A DNA stretch of 64,000 bases, from assembly GCA_003280225.1 (NCBI GenBank), contig QCFO01000007.1, positions 1 to 64,000 of the forward strand, read 5' to 3'. Below the pieces are notes generated by a model that saw only the letters and a program-made list of their open reading frames with translations, made no database searches and was not told the DNA's origin. Made by a program: the position numbers and the translations under genes. Of the stretch, positions 58,873 to 64,000 are shown one piece after another. How positions within the stretch are numbered: the stretch's first letter is position 1; every line of letters begins with the position of its first letter. This stretch comes from Prochlorococcus sp. AG-363-K07. GTDB taxonomy: Bacteria; Cyanobacteriota; Cyanobacteriia; PCC-6307; Cyanobiaceae.

Positions 58873-59207
58873 GAATACCGACCACATCTATGTAAGCGAA
58901 TTCATCTTATGTGGCTTCGAGGGGAAATCACCAGTTAAAAGTCGCTTAAGCCCCTTCGATTGGCGTGGATTGAAATGTTTCGCATTAGCCAAGGGCAAAT
59001 TTTCGCAAAACATGACCCTTATAAAGGCCTCCCACGGGGTAGAAAAAGATCTATTTTTCCGAAAATATGCTCCAAAAGGCCTAATTCAGATAAATCTGAG
59101 ACTGAATTCAACTACTTTGCATCAAATCTCTCCAAAGAGATCTGGTTTTAAGGGCCATGCCCATACAATGGGTCTACTAAACTATCGATTCAGACTCGAG
59201 CAACGTC
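58873..59207. other. 335-bp region between psbI and psbH with no convincing gene
   Basis: The plus-strand ORFs listed here (58844-59257 and 58960-59151) overlap each other, psbI or psbH and resemble no known protein. psbN, which in many cyanobacteria lies opposite psbH, was not found on the minus strand. The region has a hairpin ATCTCT-CCAA-AGAGAT (59126-59141) followed by CTGGTTTT and nested repeats TAATTCAG/CTGAATT. The psbH promoter should lie here. Confidence 0.5.
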
Positions 59208-59408
59208 ATGGGACAAAAAACTGCGCTTGGAAGCCTGCTCAAAAAGATTGGGAATAGCGGTCAAGGGAAGGTTGTCCCAGGCTGGGGAGCAACACCTGTA
59301 ATGGCTTTCATTGGCACAATGCTGATTGTCTTTTTAGTCATCATGCTCAATATCTACAACGAGTCTGTTGTCCTACAAGGCTTTTCTGTTGACTGGAATG
59401 GCATTTAA
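59208..59408 (+). CDS. psbH: Photosystem II protein H
   Basis: This 66-residue subunit has a soluble N-terminus, [21 protein letters not shown], and one membrane helix ([20 protein letters not shown]), ending [11 protein letters not shown]. PsbH stabilises the CP47/D2 side of photosystem [16 protein letters not shown] is the strongly conserved junction. It is followed by tatA and pth on the same strand. Confidence 0.97.
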   Translation: MGQKTALGSLLKKIGNSGQGKVVPGWGATPVMAFIGTMLIVFLVIMLNIYNESVVLQGFSVDWNGI

Positions 59409-59445
59409 GTAAAACTAAGCAGTATTGAAAATCTGAGAAATTCTG

Positions 59446-59685
59446 ATGAATATCTTCGGCATTGGCCTGCCTGAGATAGCCGTTATAGGTGCCTTGGCAC
59501 TGATCATTTTTGGACCAAAGCGTCTTCCAGAGCTAGGCAAAAGCCTTGGGAAAACTTTAAAGGGCTTACAAACAGCATCTTCGGAATTCGAAAAAGAGGT
59601 TCAAAAGGCTATGTCTGATGAAAGCCCAGAGGATATGGTTCATGAGGAGAAAGTATCAAAAACTAGCGATAAAAATACCAAATAA
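59446..59685 (+). CDS. tatA: Sec-independent translocase protein TatA
   Basis: This 79-residue protein has a short N-terminal membrane helix (LPEIAVIGALALIIFG) and the FGPKRLPELGKSLGKTLKGL amphipathic helix, the TatA/TatB signature. It forms the pore of the twin-arginine pathway that moves folded proteins into the thylakoid lumen or periplasm. A charged tail follows. The tatC gene is not in the window. Confidence 0.94.
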   Translation: MNIFGIGLPEIAVIGALALIIFGPKRLPELGKSLGKTLKGLQTASSEFEKEVQKAMSDESPEDMVHEEKVSKTSDKNTK

Positions 59686-59723
59686 TTCTGAGGATGAAAA
59701 ATTCTTTTCAAGTGCTTATTTAG

Positions 59724-60344
59724 ATGAATAAATGTAATCTACGTCTATTAATAGGTCTAGGGAATCCTGGATCAAAGTATGTAAGCACAAGGCACAATGT
59801 TGGTTTTTTAGTTTTAGAGAAAATAGCAAGACAACAAAACCTCACCTTTCGGCAATCAAAAAAGTTATATGGTCTCATTGCTGAAACTTCTTTTGGTGCA
59901 AACTCACTTCGTCTATTGATGCCAACTACTTATATGAATGAGAGTGGGAAATCTATAAAAGCAGCTATTGATTGGTTCGGACTTGAAGTAGAGGAAATCC
60001 TAATTCTTGTAGATGATATGGACCTTCCACTCGGTCGAATGAGGGTTAGGTCTCAAGGGAGCTCTGGGGGACATAATGGTCTAAAGAGCATTATCCAACA
60101 CCTGGGAACACAAAATTTCTGTAGAGTAAGAATTGGTATTGGACCTCCAAAAAACCTCCAATCAGAAAGAAAAAAGATGGCTATTCCTCATGTTCTGGGA
60201 AGATTTAATTCTCACGAAATCCCCATAATAAATGATGTCATAAATGAAGTAATTGAAGGGTTGGATATAATCGAACAATTAGGGATAGATAGAGCTGCTA
60301 CACGTATGAATTCCTATAACGCTAAAAATTGCATTTCACAATGA
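59724..60344 (+). CDS. pth: Peptidyl-tRNA hydrolase
   Basis: This 206-residue enzyme releases tRNA from dropped-off peptidyl-tRNA. LLIGLGNPGSKYVSTRHNVGF holds the catalytic His near residue 26, with MPTTYMNESGKSI, VDDMDLPLGRMRVRSQGSSGGHNGLKSI as the conserved core. Its stop overlaps the start of the DUF3146 gene by 4 bases. The psbH-tatA-pth order is seen in other picocyanobacteria. Confidence 0.95.
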   Translation: MNKCNLRLLIGLGNPGSKYVSTRHNVGFLVLEKIARQQNLTFRQSKKLYGLIAETSFGANSLRLLMPTTYMNESGKSIKAAIDWFGLEVEEILILVDDMDLPLGRMRVRSQGSSGGHNGLKSIIQHLGTQNFCRVRIGIGPPKNLQSERKKMAIPHVLGRFNSHEIPIINDVINEVIEGLDIIEQLGIDRAATRMNSYNAKNCISQ

Positions 60345-60598
60345 GTTCACTGCCCATCACCAAAGCTCACATTCGTATTGCACGCCAAAGTTTCGCAGAA
60401 CAATGTATCGACGGTGAAGTATCTGCTGGCGACTTCGAATGGCAGTTCACCTGGAATTTTGGTATAGGAGAACTATATGTTGAGCCTTCACTCGGACGAG
60501 CTCTTATACAAGATGCCCTAATGCGATTTCTAGTAAAAGCAGATTACAATCTAGAAACTGGTGGTGACTATATCTTTACTGTTCGTGCCAAATTTTAA
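60341..60598 (+). CDS. DUF3146 family protein
   Basis: This 85-residue cyanobacterial protein contains DGEVSAGDFEWQFTWNFGIGEL and PSLGRALIQDAL, the DUF3146 core. It is soluble, of unknown function. The ORF can be read from 60329; the ATG at 60341 overlaps the pth stop as ATGA and is preferred. Its 3' end overlaps the convergent resolvase-like gene by 23 bases. Confidence 0.85.
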   Translation: MSSLPITKAHIRIARQSFAEQCIDGEVSAGDFEWQFTWNFGIGELYVEPSLGRALIQDALMRFLVKADYNLETGGDYIFTVRAKF

Positions 60599-61013
60599 AG
60601 TCAATTTCACCCGTCCACCGCATCTTTCTACCGTAGTAATCCTCTACCAAAATCAAAGCGGCAACAGCATCTAAATGATCTGATGGCAAAATCAATCCTC
60701 GTGGAAGTAATTTAAGGAAAAAACTAGGTGGCCAAAGGTCCCAGTATCTATTTCTTGCTCGAAGTGTAGAGCCTTTTTCTTCAACAACAGTAATTTCACA
60801 TACGCCGCTAAGTAATCTTTGCCAACGCAGACTAGTAGTACCATTTCCAATAACTATTTGATTAATCTCCCAAACAGACCTCCAACAATGAATTAATTTC
60901 AGTACAGAAGATTGGCTAACTACCTTCCCATCCAAAACAACCTCAGCACATATATCAACAAGTAATAGGCCGCATTTACTGTTCCCAGGATCTATAGCGA
61001 TAACAATACTCAT
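60576..61013 (-). CDS. RuvC/RNase H-fold resolvase-like protein
   Basis: This 145-residue protein starts MSIVIAIDPGNSKCGLLLVD, the first strand of an RNase H-like nuclease with its catalytic Asp. VVEEKGSTLRARNRYW and LPSDHLDAVAALILVEDYY supply the further acidic residues, the same layout as RuvC and YqgF. It differs from both and is probably a cyanobacterial branch. It lies 6 bases downstream of the DUF3084 gene. Catalytic acidic residues appear intact. Confidence 0.78.
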   Translation of the reverse strand: MSIVIAIDPGNSKCGLLLVDICAEVVLDGKVVSQSSVLKLIHCWRSVWEINQIVIGNGTTSLRWQRLLSGVCEITVVEEKGSTLRARNRYWDLWPPSFFLKLLPRGLILPSDHLDAVAALILVEDYYGRKMRWTGEIDFKIWHEQ

Positions 61014-61019
61014 AATTAG

Positions 61020-61943
61020 CTAGCTCTGAGCATCATCTTCACTTTTTTCTTGGACTTGTAAAGACACTAAGACTGGATCAGTTGTGTCACTTCTTCTCAT
61101 CGAAACAGCTTCTAACTTCACAGTGCCTTCCTTTCTCCGCAACAATTCTTCAGTAATAAAGCTGATGGATCTAGAATTAAACTGTATGACTGAACTCAAA
61201 GAACCTCTTCTCTTAATCTCAGATGAAGTTGATTGAAATAACAACTTAATTTGCTTACTCAGAGTCTCAAAATTAATTTCCTCTAGTTCAATAGTCGTAC
61301 TTACTAAAACCTCACCCTTTTTAACAATATTTTTATTTGGTCTTACCTCAGGAAAAGCATAAACAGCTTTCTCTCCAAGTAAAACATTGCCAGCTGATCT
61401 AATATTTACAGCCCATGAACCTTTTTTGCTAAGAATTTCTTCTAAACGTTTAATATCACCTCTTAGGATAAAGACTATTCTTTTATTAGGTTTTTCACCA
61501 GGTAACACTCTGCGATAGGCATCAAAATTTGCTCTTTGAAGTAGTCTTTCTATCTCTTTTTTGGACTGATCAGGATCATTTACATTAATTGTTGATGTAG
61601 CAAGAGCTTGCCCACTGCTAATAACAACATCACCTTTTCTTAAGGCATATAAGTTCTTCTCTAGATATTTTAATTCTTTTTCACCGGACTTAATTTTTGC
61701 CTGAATAGCATCTAGCTCAAACAAGCCAACTCTTAGTTCCCGACTTACAAGAAGCATTAAGCCTAGTGAAATAGCACTAATCAAACTTCCAGTAAATACT
61801 GTAATTAAAACAGCAGTTCGTCGAGGTCTAAGGTTAAAAAAGCTCAAGCGTGCCTTCCCAATACGACTACCTAGCAAATCCCCAAGAGTTGCCAGAACAC
61901 CCCCTAAGAGGAGTAAGGAAATAACCAGTAGCCAGCCAGACAC
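61020..61943 (-). CDS. DUF3084 family membrane protein
   Basis: This 307-residue protein has two membrane helices at about 4-22 and 47-68, linked by GDLLGSRIGKARLSFFNLRPR, the DUF3084 signature. A coiled-coil follows (IQAKIKSGEKELKYLEKNLYALRKGDVVISSGQ), then a soluble domain. The topology suggests a periplasmic or lumenal domain. No function is established. It is cotranscribed with the resolvase-like gene. Confidence 0.85.
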   Translation of the reverse strand: MSGWLLVISLLLLGGVLATLGDLLGSRIGKARLSFFNLRPRRTAVLITVFTGSLISAISLGLMLLVSRELRVGLFELDAIQAKIKSGEKELKYLEKNLYALRKGDVVISSGQALATSTINVNDPDQSKKEIERLLQRANFDAYRRVLPGEKPNKRIVFILRGDIKRLEEILSKKGSWAVNIRSAGNVLLGEKAVYAFPEVRPNKNIVKKGEVLVSTTIELEEINFETLSKQIKLLFQSTSSEIKRRGSLSSVIQFNSRSISFITEELLRRKEGTVKLEAVSMRRSDTTDPVLVSLQVQEKSEDDAQS

Positions 61944-61997
61944 AAAAAAAGCCTTTAAATAATGGAGCTTTAAATACCATCCTCTCCCAACACAGAC

Positions 61998-62732
61998 TTA
62001 ATTAAAACGTTTTGCTAGGGCTATTGGATCAAGAACGGTTATTTTCTTTCTTTCTATAGTTACTAAACCTGAATTACGCAGATCTCCCAATAATCTTGTA
62101 ATTGTTACTCTAGTTGAACCTATCGCTTCCGCAATGGCCTGATGAGATAAGCGCAAATCAATCGTGATGCCCTTTTGGCCAGGCATCCCAAAATCTCGAC
62201 AAAGCACCAGAAGAAAACTGACTAATCGCGATGACATATCTCTATGCGTAAGCGTTTCTATCATGGTCTCGGTTTGTAAAATCCGACTGGATAACCCCTG
62301 CAGCAGCATCAACCCGACTCCAGCGTCATTTTCTATAGCATTACGCACTGATGCGGCAGGAGCAGCAACCATTTCTACTCTTGTAAAAGCAACAGCATGA
62401 TAAAAACGATCTGAACGATGTCCTGTGAGAAGAGAAAGAACTCCGAATAGGCTGTTTTCTCTTAATAAAGCAACAGTGATTTCCTCTCCAGATTCATAAA
62501 CCCTTGACAAACGTACGGCACCCCTACGAATGAAATAAACCCGTTCTGCAGGATCCCCAGGAAAAAAAATAGTTTTCGATCTTTCCACCTGCTCATTATT
62601 TGCACCATCAAGAGCCCTCATTTCATCCAGGAGGACTCTATTCAACGGCGGCTTCTGATTAGCTGCAGGTACAGATTTTTTTAGATCAGGTTGTGGGGAA
62701 TAACGGTTAAAACCGTTAACAGCATCAACCAT
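61998..62732 (-). CDS. ntcA: Global nitrogen regulator NtcA
   Basis: This 244-residue CRP-family activator has an effector domain ([24 protein letters not shown]) that senses 2-oxoglutarate, and a C-terminal helix-turn-helix [24 protein letters not shown] that binds GTA-N8-TAC. It turns on nitrogen-assimilation genes such as amt1 and glnA. The N-terminal 25 residues are variable; a start at a later Met (MRALDGAN, near 38) is possible. An 8-bp inverted repeat lies near its 5' end. It is followed by DUF3084 after 54 bases. Confidence 0.96.
   Translation of the reverse strand: MVDAVNGFNRYSPQPDLKKSVPAANQKPPLNRVLLDEMRALDGANNEQVERSKTIFFPGDPAERVYFIRRGAVRLSRVYESGEEITVALLRENSLFGVLSLLTGHRSDRFYHAVAFTRVEMVAAPAASVRNAIENDAGVGLMLLQGLSSRILQTETMIETLTHRDMSSRLVSFLLVLCRDFGMPGQKGITIDLRLSHQAIAEAIGSTRVTITRLLGDLRNSGLVTIERKKITVLDPIALAKRFN
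62701..62718. repeat. Inverted repeat near the ntcA 5' end
   Basis: TAACGGTT-AA-AACCGTTA is a perfect 8-bp inverted repeat with a 2-base centre covering codons 5-11 of ntcA as annotated from 62732. If translation instead starts further in, this would be upstream, in a good place for a regulator to bind. Confidence 0.6.
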
Positions 62733-62800
62733 GATGGCGAAGCAATTTCAAAGACGTTAAGGACAGCACTTATAACCACATGTAGCAAAAGCAACTGTTT

Positions 62801-63571
62801 TCAGCCTTGGTTCTCCAAAGCTAAAAGTTGTGCTTCGAGAAGATCCTTGATCCCAACCTGAGCAGTATCCAGTAAAGCGCTCAATTCCTCCCTAGTAAAT
62901 GACTTACCCTCAGCAGTCCCTTGAATCTCAAGCAACGAACCACAGCTGTCCATTACGACATTTAAATCAACATCAACCGTCGAATCTTCTAAATAATTGA
63001 GATCTAACAAACCCACACCCTTCTTTAACCCAACTGAGACTGCCGCGACTTGACCAATTAAAGGATTTACAGACAATTCTCCCCGAACCAGCAAACGTGA
63101 ACACGCTAAATACAGTGCAACCCACGACCCTGTAATTGCAGCGGTCCTAGTGCCTGCATCAGCCTGTATCACATCACAATCAATGAGAAAAGTCTTCTCC
63201 CCAAGGAGAGACATATCCAGCACTGCTCTCAAACTCCTTGAGATGAGTCGCTGAATCTCCTGTGTTCTACCGGAAAGCTTTAGTAACTCCCGTTTTTGTC
63301 GATTAGGAGTAGATGCGGGAAGTAATCGATATTCAGAACTTAACCAACCTTTACCCTCTCCAGCACGCCAATTAGGAACACCATCTTTTATAGAAACGCT
63401 ACATAAAACTGAGGTCTGACCGATTTTGATAATTAATGAACTCAGAGCAAATCCCATTGGGTCCAATTGGATATCAAACGGTCTCAATTCATCACAGGAG
63501 CGGCCGTCAATGCGAACAGAGTTGAGATAAGTCACGGATCTAAGAGGTGATGAATTGCTTGTATGTGGCAT
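62801..63571 (-). CDS. rph: Ribonuclease PH
   Basis: This 256-residue phosphorolytic exonuclease trims tRNA 3' ends. GEGKGWLSSEYRLLPAST, SRSLRAVLDMSLLGEKTFLIDCDVIQADAGTRTAAITG and DLNYLEDSTVDVDLNVVM are the RNase PH blocks. Trimming is needed before CCA addition, fitting the uncoded CCA ends seen here. It is upstream of ntcA by about 70 bases on the same strand and divergent from the CobO-like gene. Confidence 0.95.
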   Translation of the reverse strand: MPHTSNSSPLRSVTYLNSVRIDGRSCDELRPFDIQLDPMGFALSSLIIKIGQTSVLCSVSIKDGVPNWRAGEGKGWLSSEYRLLPASTPNRQKRELLKLSGRTQEIQRLISRSLRAVLDMSLLGEKTFLIDCDVIQADAGTRTAAITGSWVALYLACSRLLVRGELSVNPLIGQVAAVSVGLKKGVGLLDLNYLEDSTVDVDLNVVMDSCGSLLEIQGTAEGKSFTREELSALLDTAQVGIKDLLEAQLLALENQG

Positions 63572-63577
63572 TCAGCA

Positions 63578-63597
63578 TATCTATAACACCATAGATA
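63578..63597. promoter_or_regulatory. Inverted repeat between rph and the CobO-like gene
   Basis: TATCTAT-AACACC-ATAGATA is a perfect 7-bp inverted repeat just upstream of the rph start. An overlapping ACAC-CATAGATA-GTGT repeat covers the same bases. Its place in the divergent gap suggests an operator or promoter overlap. Confidence 0.4.
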
Positions 63598-63670
63598 GTG
63601 TCATAAAACTTGTACGACCCAATCTTGCCGCTAGATTTAATCAATACAGTTCAGAGGGACAAAGGTTTTT

Positions 63671-64000
63671 ATGACCACTAGCTTGAGCCCTCGGTATGGC
63701 TCGAATCCAAAGCCCAATAACCATAACCATTCTGGATTGCATTCTGTGCAATCTTTTGTCCAGCAACCAACCCTGCATCTAGTTGAGCCTGAAGGTCAGC
63801 TACAAATTCACACAGCAGCTCATAGGGGCAGTTTCTCCAGAGTCCTTAGTGAAGCATTAAGAGCAGCAGGACTAGGACGCAGGGTCATGGTCGCCCAGTT
63901 TTTAAAAGGCGGTGTTTCTCAAGGGCCTGATCGGAGCATCCAACTCTGTGGTCGACTTGACTGGGTTAGGCCTGATATCCCAGCCTTGCTGACACAAAAT
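63671..64000 (+). CDS. CobO/BtuR-like protein, N-terminal part (partial, degenerate P-loop)
   Basis: The ORF opens at ATG 63671 and is still open at the window end (110 codons visible). After a 45-residue extension, QLQIHTAAHRGSFSRVLSEA and LRAAGLGRRVMVAQFLKGG match the start of CobO-type cob(I)alamin adenosyltransferases (usual form HTGDGKGKSTAAFGxALRA). The Walker A Gly-Lys-Ser/Thr is replaced by HRGSFSR. The rest lies outside, so function and true length are open. It is not in the ORF track because it runs off the end. Confidence 0.7.
   Translation, partial: MTTSLSPRYGSNPKPNNHNHSGLHSVQSFVQQPTLHLVEPEGQLQIHTAAHRGSFSRVLSEALRAAGLGRRVMVAQFLKGGVSQGPDRSIQLCGRLDWVRPDIPALLTQN

Noticed and set aside
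58844-59257. 137-residue plus-strand ORF across psbI, the gap and psbH
   Set aside because: Overlaps psbI antisense and the psbH start, with no recognisable domain; treated as chance.

Overview
The window comes from a marine picocyanobacterium, almost certainly a low-light-adapted Prochlorococcus of the SS120/MIT9211 type. This rests on three things seen here: AT-rich DNA with very short intergenic gaps, photosystem II, NDH-1 and chlorophyll genes whose products match picocyanobacterial forms, and a reduced phycoerythrin island (one cpeB and one cpeA plus lyase genes, with no rod linker or allophycocyanin gene). No insertion sequence, prophage, integrase, CRISPR array or rRNA operon was recognised. 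Two tRNA genes are present.

Layout. 0-6 kb: the end of a nucleotide-sugar epimerase gene, a small ORF, then the phycoerythrin island (cpeS, cpeT, cpeY, an MpeX/CpeF-like HEAT protein, cpeZ, cpeA, cpeB). 6-14 kb: a UvrD/PcrA helicase, a CCA/poly(A)-polymerase-family enzyme, an oxidoreductase-SelD fusion and MTA phosphorylase. 13.9-18 kb: the PSII assembly cluster rubA-ycf48-psbE-psbF-psbL-psbJ, divergent from ndhC-ndhK-ndhJ. 18-31.8 kb: a YvcK-like protein, an MCE-type lipid transport pair, chlD, folK, a NUDIX hydrolase, a DegT aminotransferase, a thioredoxin-like protein, fabI, hisB, a carotenoid oxygenase, rdgB and a phosphohexomutase. 31.8-41.5 kb: a TM0106-type nuclease, ygfZ, pyrE, a CAT-anticodon tRNA, a CNNM/CorC membrane protein, a Gfo/Idh dehydrogenase, psbK, tgt, cobS, a Hik2-like sensor kinase and a DUF3155 gene with a long structured leader. 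41.5-50.5 kb: an esterase, purH, DoxX, ispH, the ammonium transporter amt1, sfsA, murJ and two small cyanobacterial conserved genes. 50.5-64 kb: tRNA-Arg, glyA, cinA, leuC, leuD, a large OstA/LptD-like outer-membrane protein, psbI, psbH, tatA, pth, DUF3146, a RuvC-like resolvase, DUF3084, ntcA, rph and the start of a CobO-like gene.

How the genes fit together. Most of the window is core picocyanobacterial metabolism in small overlapping operons. The lyase set matches most chromophore sites still visible on CpeA and CpeB. rubA and ycf48 sit with psbEFLJ, whose products they help assemble. amt1 and its likely regulator ntcA are both in the window, though far apart.

I found no clearly new multi-gene system. 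The observations most worth a second look are a 21-bp hairpin inside the glyA coding sequence, a PagL-like barrel apparently embedded in the OstA/LptD-like protein, a CobO-like protein whose Walker A lysine is gone, the structured leader before DUF3155, a 13-bp inverted repeat across the fabI stop codon, and a cobS gene whose best ribosome binding site points to a CTG start. Nothing was run computationally. All homology calls are from recognition of motifs and families.
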